Shown in pieces: positions 40,701 to 50,468 of a DNA stretch of 64,000 nt (positions within the stretch are counted from its first letter, which is position 1; each line of letters begins with the position of its first letter). The translations under genes and the position numbers were made by a program. The notes beneath the pieces are model-generated. The model did no database searches. It saw only the letters and a program-made list of their open reading frames with translations, and was not told the origin of the DNA. The stretch spans positions 44,570-108,569 of the forward strand of contig JAAEAF010000377.1 of assembly GCA_011037195.1 (NCBI GenBank). Reading direction: 5' to 3'. Source of the stretch: Triatoma infestans. Its lineage: Eukaryota > Arthropoda > Insecta > Hemiptera > Reduviidae.

Positions 40701-43398
40701 AGCTTTACATTTTTCTACTAAATATAAACTGAACTCTACAATATTCCTTACTCACCAATACCTATTTATCATTTCAGTGAAGCTATTAATCATTTGATTA
40801 TACATACTCACCTCCGTCTAAAACTAGATTGTTCCTCCACTCAACTGGAAAAAATTCTACTCTACCACCGCTCTCTGGGAAATACTTTTCTTTGAGATAG
40901 GACACTCGTTCACGTATACTATATAAAATAAAAACATAATGGAGCAAGAACAGAAGTTTTAGTAAAAGATGTAAATATAAAATATTCTGGAAATCCTGAA
41001 AATAACTTACGAAGAAGTGTTTCTAAATATCTGTGCGCCTATATTCATTTTCTGTCCAATACCATGTACCACAAACACTAGATGAGATATATCATTTTGT
41101 TTGTCCGAATCTGTTGCAAGAACCTTGTATCCACGAAGGACTCTAGAACCAGTTGCTAAAAATAGTAATAAAACAATACATTTGGCGAAATATAAAATTA
41201 GATGGTATGGATGTTAAAATGTGAAATCATTACATCTTTGAAAATAGCCTAATTTCTGAGTAAAGCTTCTCACTAGTTTTGAAGGAGTTGCTTGGCTGTA
41301 CACATAAACTTCATTTGGAGAGTACCAATCAACATTAAATTCATTAAATACCTCTGTCCGTAGTGCTGAAACAGTGAAAGTAATCAATTATATAATATGT
41401 GCATGAGCTCGAGCTGGAACTCTGGTTGTTGGAGAGGGCGCAGAAGTTTGTGTTATTGAACACAGCGAGGCTGGTGAGGAAGTTCCTCAATTTATAACAA
41501 TCTGAAATGTCTTCAGTGGTTGGAATTCCCCCCCCCAGCTGATTATATTGCAAAGCCGAAAAAAAAAAAAAAAAGAAAACAATAATAATAATAATAAGAT
41601 TTAATATTATAAAAAATAAGATTTGAAAATTCTATTCACTCACTATCAATTCTACAATACTACTTTACGAATATTCTTAACAGAATACAGAGAAATTTTG
41701 AAGACAATTAAAAATACCCAACAGTTGAAAATGGTAAGCTTGAATTTCTGATACTTAAGCAAGTAAAATTGAATCAACGAGAAATCTGACTATATCTACT
41801 TGGGTTGTGTTTATTTTCCTATATTTGTTAACTTCTATAAAACAGTTAACTGAAGTTATTGTACATTTTCTTGAAATAGGCTCATTTGTTTATTATTTAA
41901 TTAAATCCAAAAGAAAACCAAAAGAAGCACTTCACCTTTAGTAACTCCTGGTACTTTAATGTCAAAAATCTGGAAGACGTGCACAAAGTTTAAACTTAAA
42001 AGGTCTGTTGCCTTGAAATCTTAATGAACCTAGATGCCAATGTCAGTGAATATTTAAAAACTTATCATTACAGGTTCCAAAAAGGATGAAATGAATGTTT
42101 ATAAACAATTTATCAAATACAAATGAAGGATTTCAATATAATGAAATTAAAATAAAATCCAAGCCGTCACGAATAAATCTTAAAAACAGAACAGCCGATC
42201 AAAATAATGTCATTTTCGCATTTCAATTTTAAAGCAAAATACCATGTAGATAACCAATTTAAATAAAATTTGTAACTCCAATTGTATTATATTTAAGAGA
42301 TAAACTAACTAGTCTGACACTACGAAACAGGAAAATAACTTAAAAGCAAATTTCTAAACTTTCCGATTGTGGTGTCCTCAATATATGAATTTCTCTAAAA
42401 AATATGTTTCTTAATTCCAGCAGAACCAATGCACCTCCTACAAGGAGTAAAGGCTAGATTACTTCTTCCACATACTTCAACTGCCCGAAACAATCTTTTG
42501 GGACAATGTTCTAGGACTCATTTGAAATAAATAAATAACGAACTAAAGTCAGAAATGTATACGAAGATATATTCTTTCTAAAAAATCGATAGAAATCTGA
42601 AAATTTTATTTGAGAATTTTTCGAAATATTTAACAATACCTTTTGTATGGCTATCTAGAGGAAATTCAGATGACTTTTTTCCAAGAAATAACGATAAATG
42701 CACATCTTCCATAGTTTTTGCAATTTCTTCCTCCAATGGTTGCCATGATGCTTCGTAAAACCAAGATCCACGAGTTACCACAAATTCTTCACCTGAAATC
42801 ATATTTGTTGGTAAATCAGCTTATGCCAATTCCAAAAATGGGTAAAAATTCAATTGATAGTTTTACCTGGCCAATAAATTGATGAACACGATCGTAGTAC
42901 TAAATCAACTTCATAAAGCCCACCTAATACCAGAACTTTAGGAAAGGATGAGGAGCCGTCACCTTTTGATTCATCCTCTACTAAGGCACTATTATTTTCT
43001 AATTTGGGACTACATTTCTTAAATGTAAGTCGAACATCTACAGGTAAATTTCTAAAAGCTGTTTCTATATTTAATGTATCATATCCACCGAAAGGTATCC
43101 AGGTTTTGTTTGTCATCTCTCTATAAAACCATCGAATTTCCGATGGGGATAGAATATCCACAATTTTGTCAACATCCTGAGATGGCGCTAATAGGACCTC
43201 TTCCTTGCCATTAAAGGTACTGTTCCGTCTGGGACATTCATTTGAGGCACTTGGGTAGTTTTGAGTGTCTTCTAGAGTTAGGACATTATTGTCAGTTTCG
43301 AGATTTAACTGAGAACTTCCTAAGGATATATTACTGAGTTGTTCTTCAATTATGTTTGCAAGGGAGAAGCTCTTGTTTCCATTCATTGAGTTAAACAT
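28705..43398 (-). CDS. DDHD-domain phospholipase A1 (PA-PLA1 family), complete, 10 exons
   Basis: Exons (minus order): 43398-42867, 42792-42640, 41365-41234, 41155-41011, 40918-40812, 37889-37636, 34374-34321, 34245-34097, 33760-33564, 28946-28705. All junctions are GT-AG and in phase, giving 654 aa. The family hydrolyses phosphatidic acid and other phospholipids at sn-1, acting in cytosol, ER-Golgi and mitochondrial-membrane trafficking. Landmarks by my count: RGSWFYEASWQPLEEE (WWE-like, about 188), FVVHGIGQK (about 300-308), AHSLG with the nucleophile Ser about 425, and the metal/DDHD set Asp504 (HLTDPVAYR), Asp581 (HRLDY), His601 (SHTAYW), Asp609. It has the usual family order and is shorter than human DDHD1 (about 900) but near DDHD2 (about 711). 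No SAM domain is seen. It could be the DDHD1 or DDHD2 orthologue; wording of the last exons looks closer to DDHD1. Exon 10 follows a 4.6-kb TE-filled intron. Confidence 0.93.
29340..29378 (-). ncRNA. Hammerhead-ribozyme-like motif
   Basis: Minus strand CTGAGGA (CUGANGA), stem II GGCAA/TTGCC, GAAA, self-complementary ACGT as a minimal stem III, cleavage triplet GTC. Stem I is weak (one or two pairs). Confidence 0.55.
29903..29946 (+). ncRNA. Hammerhead-ribozyme-like motif, degenerate stem II
   Basis: Core CTGAAGA and GAAACGTC intact with stem I ACC/GGT. Stem II GAC/GCC has one mismatch. Mirror partner of the motif at 29340-29378. Confidence 0.5.
30010..31230. other. DDHD last intron, non-coding
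   Basis: AT-rich, no gene. The minus-strand sequence 31230-31000 directly downstream of the gypsy fragment begins TGTATATG and contains AATAAA twice, so it may be that element's 3' LTR. I could not define its far end. Confidence 0.3.
31240..32890 (-). pseudogene. Ty3/gypsy pol fragment (RT, RNase H start, integrase C-terminus)
   Basis: Minus-strand order: RT start 32883-32563 (KPYRAGWKEREEIQQIVDDWKKEGIMEE, ESRLVVDYRKLNQQT), ALFYMDDVLLPARDFEDIM near 32450 (YMDD active site in another frame), 32396-32190 (GLTPKPSKCVFG, FLGVQLAASGIK, EVRSFMGLVGFF), 32203-31925 (RRFVQNFATVAAPITQLTRKG, FIWRNQQEEAFQKLKK), then a decayed RNase H end (LLQEYDIEVKYRA) and KFRGPLVVMESLHGDVYKV...RTYSTAAHL from the integrase C-terminus. 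The integrase core and protease are missing; multiple frameshifts. It lies inside the last DDHD intron, same strand as the gene. Confidence 0.85.
34375..35490. other. DDHD intron stretch, nothing firm
   Basis: 34740-35000 has an 81-codon chance-looking frame without recognisable motifs. 35260-35400 is GC-richer and may belong to the element that includes the duplication just downstream. Confidence 0.3.
35494..35781. repeat. 145-bp tandem duplication
   Basis: 'gccaggcccattgcaa' starts at 35494 and again at 35639. The two 145-bp copies are nearly identical through 'cacagtaagatgg', with only a few substitutions (for example aaggt/aaagt). Intronic. Confidence 0.9.
36428..36612 (+). mobile_element. 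tRNA-derived SINE, family B, copy 2
   Basis: Head GGATGGTCTAGAGGCCAGCAC parallels the copy at 8216, then 'gagggcaaagacgatattgatccagca', 'aagtggggagct' and 'gcgtgcatacca' in the same order. Divergence is substantial, so these are old copies. Confidence 0.6.
38690..38865. mobile_element. Palindromic fold-back element, worn (copy 3)
   Basis: 'tatctatgatttcatccgttatagca...ttctgacgggttccggattttcatcc' is answered by 'ggatgaaaatccgatgacga...aaaatcatagatgttatccagcattgcgga'. The hammerhead-like core is eroded (CTGACGA and stem II survive on the right, GAAAC...GTC lost). The flank 'gcggacccaaccac' is shared with 60160-60200. Confidence 0.65.
39931..39976 (-). ncRNA. Hammerhead ribozyme, full consensus
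   Basis: Best copy in the window. Minus strand: stem I UACC with GGUA (4 bp), CUGAAGA, stem II GGCGAA with UUCGCC (6 bp), GAAA, palindromic ACGU (stem III, 2 bp), cleavage triplet GUC. This is the type I layout with minimal stem III described for Penelope-like retroelements, where dimers can cleave. Confidence 0.75.
40118..40161 (+). ncRNA. Hammerhead-ribozyme-like motif, one core change
   Basis: CTGGAGA differs from CUGANGA at the invariant A. Stem II GGCGA/TCGCC, GAAACGTC and stem I CC/GG are kept. Probably inactive; mirror partner of 39931-39976. Confidence 0.5.
41366..42639. other. DDHD intron 2, non-coding
   Basis: AT-rich with an A-run and (ATA)n near 41555-41600. No gene seen. Confidence 0.4.
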
Positions 43399-43885
43399 AT
43401 TAGGCCATTATCAACTTATTACACATTTGTATAGGAGACAATTCCGACACTTTGAAAGCCTAAAAACTAGGTTTATTTAATAAGATTGAGACACTTGTAT
43501 AAATTTCTATTATCACATAAGATGACATCACTTGTATATGCACAATGTAATTAGAACAAAATTAAAACGAAACTTTACATCTTACAACTATTTCAAAGAC
43601 ACATTATATGATTAACGAAAGAAATTTCAAATGAATTCCTGCTTCCTGTCATAATACTTCATATAAAAGACAATAAATATTGATGAATAGGCAGGTTATA
43701 AAGATATAAATATATACTTACATGTGTTGTGGAATTAAGTTTTATTTATAATTTAAACAATCTAATACTTTTAAGCAAAAAATTTTTATAAGCGAGGATT
43801 TCATTAAATTTGTTTGACTAATTAACAATATTGTTATTATATTTTTGATTTGAGGTCAGTTATTTAAACAGCAGAACAGTGAAAA
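43399..43885. promoter_or_regulatory. Head-to-head intergenic region, likely bidirectional promoter
   Basis: 487 bp separate the start codon of the DDHD phospholipase (minus) from that of SdhB (plus), so both 5' UTRs and promoters must lie here or overlap. The region is very AT-rich with no obvious TATA at a set distance and no CpG cluster. Confidence 0.6.
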
Positions 43886-46800
43886 ATGGCTGCCGTTGCA
43901 GAAGTAGTTTTAATCCGTGCCTGCAAAGTTTCCTTCACGCAGGTAATTTATTTTTTCTAAAACTCTTTCAAATAAAATGCTTTAAATAAGCACACAATGC
44001 AACTCTCAAGTTCTTAAATTGGATCTAAAAGTACAGTTTTAATCCTATGTATAAATAATTATATATTTCAGATAGGTTAATTTCTTCTTATGTCATAAGT
44101 AAATTAATAGAAAAAAAAGATATGTTTTTTTTATGGTCTAGGTTCTCTTATTATTCCCAGATGCTTGTAATTATATTAATTTTTGGATTTTAAAAAAATT
44201 CCTATTTTTAGTGTTTATAAGAAAATAGCCGCAACTTTCTCTTTTGTTGAATTGATTATGCTTGTTTAGATAAGGAATGTTCATCAGACAACAGCAGTTT
44301 GTGCAGTGGCAGCCGAATCTTCTAGAGTAAAGACATTTGCGGTTTATAGGTGGGATCCGGATGTGCCTGAAAAAAAACCAGGGCTGCAAGAGTATAAAGT
44401 TGATCTTAACAAGTAAATAAACAATGCTTATTTACTAGTAACATTTGTTAGTGCATGGTGTAATGTTACGACTAGTTAATGTTGTATGAATTCTTTCATA
44501 TATGTTCTACAGATGCGGACCCATGGTACTTGATGCTCTAATTAAAATTAAGAACGAAATCGATCCAACTTTGACATTTAGAAGATCATGCCGAGAAGGA
44601 ATATGTGGATCTTGTGCGATGAACATTGGAGGTGTCAATTCCTTGGCTTGCATTAGGTATGTTTTGCTACTCATTGCCATAAAAATCGAAAGTTGTTTTG
44701 AAAGTTAGTAAGAAATTATTCGTTATTAAAGTATTTTTTTTTTGTTGCAGTAAGATTGATACAAACTTAACAGCTAAAACCAAAATATATCCTCTCCCCC
44801 ATATGTATGTAGTGAAAGACCTCGTTCCAGATATGAATAACTTTTATAAACAATACGCTTCAATAAAGCCGTACCTGCAAACCAAAAGCAATAAACCATT
44901 GGGAAAAGAGCAACTTCTTCAATCCGTCAATGATAGAAAGAAGCTTGTTAGTAATTTTTATTTTTTCCAAAAGTGTATTGTGTTAATCTAATTATTGATA
45001 AGTATTAGAATGTGCTAAAATGCTAATGTATTAGAATGAACTATCAACTATTCTACATAATCCACTTAGATACTTCTACATAATGCACCTAATTGCTTCC
45101 GGTGCATATTTTTTTACAAGGAAAGCATTTCAGGATAGAGGGGTAAAGATAATAGCAGTTGGAAATTCCGACAGACTCATTTTATTTAGTTGGTGGGGTT
45201 GGTTTGGTTTCGCAGAGCTGGAAAGCATCAGAGTTATTTTCCGTGATAATCTGTTTCTTTTTGTGGTCATCGACCGGTTTCGGGTGTTCGCCCATCATCG
45301 GGCTGTTTTTGTCAAAGCAGTGTGATAACAGACTCGCACAGAGCAAATTCAGTATATAACTCTGTGTGTATCAACAAAATTTGCTCTATGCTAGTCTGTG
45401 TTATCACACTATTATGACAAAAACATCCTGATGATGGGCGAATGCCCGAAACCGGTCGGTAACCACAAAAAGAAACAGGCTATCACGAAAAATATCTCTG
45501 ATTATTTTATTTATATAAATCTACTGATGTGTTTAGTTCAATTGCCCTTGTAAAGTAGGTAATGCCTATTTTTTCAGGCGGCTTAACGTTCAACTACCAA
45601 ATTACCTTAAGTAAATTGTCTCAGTGGTAATACATTATTTGAATCATTAGAATGTTATAGGTGATTGGTTATTTTATTGCTTTTGATTCAATAATTTTTT
45701 TTTTTTTAATTTAAGGCGCGTCAACATCTATGGTCATTGGCGCCCGGAGCCTTCTCAGTGCACTACCGGCCTCCGGTCAGTGTTCTCTCCTTACAGACAA
45801 CACTGTCCATCACCGGACAGTGAGTGTAGAGGCTCCTAGGAAGAAAAAAGTTGAAGTTTAGCGCAGCTGGGCTCGAACCCGGTTCCTCCGCGTGGGAGTC
45901 CAGTACCCTAACCACTTAGCTATTTCCTTCCCTAATAAAATTTTAAGAGGTTCTTAAATATACTTTTTATGATATATGGATTTGCATGCTAATTTATTAA
46001 AACACATCAGAAAACCACATTTTTAAAAAAATTTATATATTCAGAAAAAATTACTTTTAAGTATACTTATTCTGCCCATTTTGTAATGTTCAATATCAAT
46101 ACAAGCAGGAAAATAAAAACAAACAAAAAAGTAGTTATTGCCTACGTCAGCGTGCCACGTCGTATATATTACTATAATAATTTGGTGTTTTATTACCTTC
46201 GGCCAAATAATGGCACTTTATGTCAAGGATACCTTTAATAATATCGCCAAATGAAAGCACAACAAGATTTGAATTTGTTCCCTATTTTTTTAGAATTTTG
46301 TATCTAATGTCTTAATTTGCGAATCTGAAACTTATTATAATAATAATTTAAACATTAGAAAATTTAAATAGAATTATACTATTATAGGATGGTTTATACG
46401 AATGCATTTTATGTGCCTGCTGTTCTACATCATGCCCTTCATATTGGTGGAATGGTGACAAATATTTGGGACCTGCAGCGTTGATGCAAGCCTATAGATG
46501 GGTGATTGATTCAAGGGACGAAGCTACTCAAGAACGTCTAGATAGTTTAAAGGATCCATTTTCTGTGTTTCGATGTCACACTATATTTAACTGTACCAAA
46601 ACCTGTCCAAAGGTTATTATTAATTTCAGATGATAAAAAAATGCTTTATAGACTTGGAAAATAATTAACAAATGCAAGTTAAATGTAAAAGTTGAATTGA
46701 ATTGTGTTATTATTGGGAAGAAAAGGGTATTGTTGTTTGCTTTGGGGAGGGTGCCTCGCCTAGTTTTCCAAAAAAAGGTAAAGTTTTCAAAACCATGTCA

Positions 46801-49144
46801 TTTAAAAAGCACAAGTACCAATAAAATTAGAAATTCTTCCAGGAATCTTTCTTGGAGTAGTTTATTTTTTAAAAGTTATGATTAAATACATATTATTAAC
46901 AACCAGAATTAAATTGTATTTTGTTGAAATAGCTTCAATGAAACACCAATTTTTTTTAGACTTCTTATTTATTGTTGTTTTATTTTTATGATAAAAACTC
47001 GACGTTTCGGCGTCTGATTATGCCATTTTCAAGAGCTGATGTACAATATATAAGGTACAACTTTGTTTTATAATGAAGCATCCTTTATTTAACTTTTTAT
47101 ATATTATATAACTCTTAAGTTAGTTTTATAAAATTTCATATTAATAATTTTAACTTGTCAATTTTTGTGAATAACTCAAGGTTATTATGTTGAAAGAGAG
47201 AGTAATTGTAGGTTAGTATGCCATGTGCTAGTTGTTAAATTTTTATTTTAAAATTAGTGGTAATTTAAATATTATTTGTTGAAGGCTAAAAGGGAATGAT
47301 ATACTAGGTAGACATGGCTAAATTTTAGTAGACTCAATTTTAGTAGTCTACTGAAATTCAGCCATTTCTACATAGTATATGACTCCCTTTTGGCCTTCAA
47401 CAAATAAAGTAATCAGACGCTAAAACGTCTGATTTTTTATTGTAAAATAAAGATAAAACCATATAAGAAGGCTAAAAAAAATCGGTGTTTTATTGACGCT
47501 ATTTTGACAAAATACAATTTAAAGTTAACATATTAGCCTACAAAAAAGAAAAAAACGTAAACATAATTAAAAAAATATCTCTTATGAAATACTCTCACGA
47601 CTTTTGTGAACAATTCAGATTTTCTTCAATCTGACAAATTTCCTCCAAATTAATTTTTTTTTAAATGTTAAATTAATATACTACTGTAAAAATGGAAGAA
47701 CCTGTACTGCAATAAAATGGATCTTAGAGGAAAGTGACATCCCAGCTACTCCCGAATCCCCTAAAATTTATTTTCTCGGAAAAAAAAATCGATTCATGTT
47801 GTTAATATACCTTAGTTAATGAAACCCGAGAAAGTATATTTAGAGTATTATTGCGAAAGTTGTGGAAAAAGAAAACAACCGTTCAGTAAACTTTATACCG
47901 TAAAGAACCAAATAATATACTGAAACTATGTTTCAGAAGGTGGCCCTATGTCATCCCTTCCCCAGAACTTCTATACAATGATCATTTCTGATGATGTAGC
48001 TCATATAGTTAGTAACTCTCTCTGTTTATTACATAATTTGAGTTTAGTTTGTTTTATGGAAAATATATCTAACACCGATTAACATTTTTTTTATCTTTAT
48101 CCCTGAAGAAGACAATAAATTTGTCGAAACGTTGGAAAAGATTTAAAAAAAGTGTACATTTTATTGACCGCTCCTCGAGATCTCCTTTAGTTGTTATACA
48201 TACATATCATATATATATAAATATATCCCCCTTATCCTATCCTGTCCCCTTTTCTATCCTCTCTCCTATCCTATATATATATATATAAATTTGTGCTTTG
48301 CTTATTTTTTCAAGTCTCGTATGAAAGGGTTTTTAGTATTGATTTCAGTATTGAAAACAGCTAATTATACAATCCCTTTGGACCCTTGATATATATCCTT
48401 TGGACCTTTGTTTTATATATATATATATATATATATCTTTTTTATGATCAAAAGATCAAAACCAATTTCGAAAATCTTGTATAAATGCAGTACTCCTCTT
48501 ACAGTAGTAGATAAAGTAATTAAAACAAACGTTGTAGAATCAGATTTTGATTGGATCATATATCAGCATTTTGTCTCTCTCTCTCTCTCTCTCTCTCTCT
48601 GCTCCTATGTTAGACAGCATCCTTGTGCCTGACTCTTATTATCTGGACGCGATAGAAAAGGGGTTATTACCCTCAGATTCTCATATGCCACTGATTCGGC
48701 CCACAGAAAACCTTTGCTGCTAGCACGTCAATTAATCTCAGCTACTTGTGTTAGAAAAACATCCCAGCCTCCAGATATACATTCCTTGTCAGTAATTTCC
48801 TGCCTATAATACCGTCTTTATATTGTTCGTGCAGTAAAGCATCAGTCAGCTTACACACATATTTAAACTTAATAATTTATTGCAATTAAACCTCCTTGAA
48901 AGCGATCATTATTTGACGTGGTTGGGTTCGCAGAGCTGGAGAGATATTTTCTGTGGTAATAATAATAATAAACAAGTTTACAAATTGAAGCAGACTATCA
49001 TGGAAAATATCACTGATACGATCATTACTTCATATTAGTTTCTTTGTTTCATTTCAGAGTTTGAACCCTGCCAGGGCTATAGCAGAGATGAAGAAATTGG
49101 TATCTGGAGTACAAAAGAAAGATGTTCCAGAATTACGAAATTAG
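43886..49144 (+). CDS. SdhB: Succinate dehydrogenase iron-sulfur subunit, mitochondrial (complex II), complete, 6 exons
   Basis: Exons 43886-43942, 44270-44412, 44513-44656, 44751-44946, 46388-46612, 49058-49144; all GT-AG and in phase; 283 aa, the usual length. It passes electrons from the flavoprotein subunit to ubiquinone in complex II of the inner mitochondrial membrane. Residues 1-30 are basic/hydroxylated with few acids, fitting a matrix-targeting peptide. The 2Fe-2S cysteines are 93, 98, 101 and 113 ([12 protein letters not shown]...LAC). The second domain has [12 protein letters not shown] (186, 189, 192, 196) and [13 protein letters not shown] (243, 249, 253) for the 4Fe-4S and 3Fe-4S centres. 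[35 protein letters not shown] and [14 protein letters not shown] are family signatures. Introns 4 and 5 hold a fold-back element, a SINE and ribozyme-like motifs. No defect seen. Confidence 0.97.
45266..45310 (-). ncRNA. Hammerhead-ribozyme-like motif, one core change
   Basis: Minus strand CCGATGA replaces CTGATGA. Stem II GGG/CCC, GAAAC, palindromic ACCGGT and GTC are retained. Probably inactive partner of 45423-45462. Confidence 0.45.
45423..45462 (+). ncRNA. Hammerhead-ribozyme-like motif, intact core
   Basis: CTGATGA, stem II GGGC-gaat-GCCC (4 bp, tetraloop), GAAAC, self-complementary ACCGGT (stem III, 3 bp between two molecules), cleavage triplet GTC. Stem I AUC/GGU pairs with one wobble. 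Confidence 0.68.
45697..45935 (-). mobile_element. tRNA-derived SINE, family A, full-length copy with A-tail
   Basis: Minus strand: tRNA-like head with A box TAGCTAAGTGGTTAGGG and B box GGTTCGAGCCC about 40 bases apart, then a body of about 150 bp (cctaggagcctctaca..cactgtccggtga..ccggaggccggtagtgc), ending in an A-rich tail at 45697-45712. It is the best reference for this family; partial copies are at 3805, 5160 and 25795. Sits in SdhB intron 4. Confidence 0.85.
45936..46387. other. End of SdhB intron 4
   Basis: AT-rich with a short moderate-GC piece near 46140-46170. No feature seen. Confidence 0.35.
46939..47494. mobile_element. Palindromic fold-back element (copy 6)
   Basis: Left 'aaacaccaattttttttagacttcttat...aaaactcgacgtttcggcgtctgatta' pairs with right 'aatcagacgctaaaacgtctg...ataagaaggctaaaaaaaatcggtgtttt'. 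Inner arms 'tatttgttgaaggctaaaaggga' and 'tcccttttggccttcaacaaata' flank 'tagtagactcaattttagtagtcta'. A degenerate hammerhead-like motif (minus, 46998-47035) keeps stem I CUC/GAG, stem II GGC/GCC and GAAACGUC but has CUUGAAAA in the core. SdhB intron 5. Confidence 0.8.
48098..48142 (+). ncRNA. Solo hammerhead-ribozyme-like motif
   Basis: Stem I UCC/GGA, CTGAAGA, stem II GACAA/TTGTC, GAAA, ACGT, triplet GTT (allowed by the NUH rule). Compared with the copies at 39931 and 53535, both stem I and stem II have changed with pairing kept. SdhB intron 5; no mirror copy found nearby. Confidence 0.65.
48287..48390. repeat. Copy 1 of a 104-bp dispersed duplication
   Basis: 'aaatttgtgctttgctta' to 'ccctttggacccttgat' recurs at 50364-50468 with about two differences. 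This copy is in SdhB intron 5 and abuts TA microsatellite on both sides. Confidence 0.9.
48412..48436. repeat. TA microsatellite
   Basis: Run of alternating T and A; a similar run is at 48271-48287. Confidence 0.9.
48574..48600. repeat. CT microsatellite
   Basis: About 13 CT units in SdhB intron 5. Confidence 0.95.
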
Positions 49145-50325
49145 TAATACTTCTGATTGGCAGCGAATTAGTACATATTTCAAGTATTATATGACCTGAA
49201 TTATGCTATTTAATTTCTTATATTTCTCCTCCCCTATTTAAAAATTAGTTAAATTTTTTTTTGAGTTCCCAATTGAGTTAGTTCCCATTTATTTATTTAC
49301 TCAAAAGTGTTTCATATTTTGATTGAAACAATCTTGAATTAAAGTACAACCCAATTCATTATATATAGTAGTTAAAGAAATATTTTACTTTCACCATAAT
49401 TATTATTGTCTTGTACAATCAGATTGTTGCATAATTTATTGTGTTCATTTTCAGTTTTATTTATTTGATTATTTTTCATGGTATTGCTATTAATTTAAAC
49501 ACTTAAATATATATATTTTAAAATACTAATTTATTTTAAATATTTTTTTTGCAATAGCAATTTGTTTTCATTTCTGCACATTGTGATATTTATTTCCAGC
49601 CAATGAGATTGTTATAAGTTTTGATCATTAAATATAGATATCTGAAAGAGAGTTGATTTTTTATTTTTGTACCTCTTAGTTTCTGTAAAGAAATTTAATA
49701 ATTAAAAATTACCATAAAATTCTTCAAACATTTGTTTGTCATCAAGATATTTTAATTAAAATTGTAACAAAAGTCCATGAGCTTATGCGCTGCGTCGTTG
49801 GAAATAGTAAATATAGTTATTTTTTCAAATTGCACGATAGAAGACAAAGTATGTGATAAACTGAAGAAAGTAGGTAAGTAAAGTTTAATTTTAATGGGTA
49901 TAGTTATATATTATTGTTGCTGAAGCTTTTAAAAGTAACTAAATACTCCAAAAAAAAAAAAATAGTATTAGAAAAAAAATAAGAGAAAGTGGCTGTTATC
50001 AGTTTATGGCCAAGAGGTACTTTTAGCTGCCGGCCGGCGTTGTGTTGGCAATGAAAGTTCCTTCAAGTGGGCATGAGCGATTTCCCTGGATCCAGGGTCA
50101 CAAAATGGCGTTCATGTTTTGTCCCGCCGTCAATATTAGGAGTTCTTTTAAATTAATATTTATTCTTACAGTATTTATTGACGTTAATTAGTATTCTTTA
50201 GATATTTATATAGTTTGTTTAAAACATTGTTTTGAAATAATATCAAGTGAACGGAAGTGTAAATACTCGTACAGTTGAATTTTTCTATTTTATTGTATTG
50301 AATGTTAAAATTTGCATAAACTTAA
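49145..50325. other. SdhB 3' UTR and downstream spacer
   Basis: The 3' UTR begins after the stop at 49144; candidate signals are attaaa near 49338 and 49628. A GC-richer patch at 50025-50135 (gccggccggcg, then CpG-containing sequence) could be a promoter for a plus-strand gene starting near 50326. Confidence 0.35.
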
Positions 50326-50354
50326 ATGGAAAATATGGAATTACTACTAACAAG
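50326..50354 (+). CDS. Possible short first coding exon of an unseen gene
   Basis: ATG at 50326 opens ten codons (MENMELLLT plus two bases) ending in a strong donor, AAG|GTAAGC. A GC-richer patch 190-300 bp upstream could be a promoter. I found no matching downstream exon in the window, so this rests on the start codon and donor only. Confidence 0.22.
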
Positions 50355-50363
50355 GTAAGCAAC

Positions 50364-50468
50364 AAATTTGTGCTTTGCTTATTTTTTCAAGTCTCTGTAT
50401 GAAAGGGTTTTTAGTATTGATTTCAGTATTGAAAACACCTAATTATACAATCCCTTTGGACCCTTGAT
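50364..50468. repeat. Copy 2 of a 104-bp dispersed duplication
   Basis: Near-identical to 48287-48390, 2.08 kb away in the same orientation. Differences: one inserted T in 'tctctgtatg' and one substitution. Confidence 0.9.

Larger units (their letters stand above)
36613..40810. other. DDHD introns: non-coding apart from exon 6 and palindromic elements
   Basis: Exon 6 (37889-37636) and the fold-back elements near 38.8 and 40.0 kb lie here. 38970-39100 and 39357-39500 are AT-rich runs with recurring 'atttcaga' and 'ttctgaaat' words, a loose minisatellite-like pattern. No other gene. Confidence 0.35.
45190..45512. mobile_element. Palindromic fold-back element with hammerhead-like arms (copy 5)
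   Basis: 'ctggaaagcatcagag...cgtgataatctgtttctttttgtgg' is answered by 'ccacaaaaagaaacaggctatcacg...atctctgat'. The centre also pairs (gtgtgataacagac... / ...gtctgtgttatcacac; gagcaaatt / aatttgctc) around a small loop. The left outer flank 'ggttcgcagagctgga' type sequence recurs at 48920 and, inverted, at 60170. It lies in SdhB intron 4. Confidence 0.88.

Noticed and set aside
45083..45359. Two overlapping 66-80 codon ORFs in SdhB intron 4
   Set aside because: They read through the arm of the palindromic element and have no protein motif.
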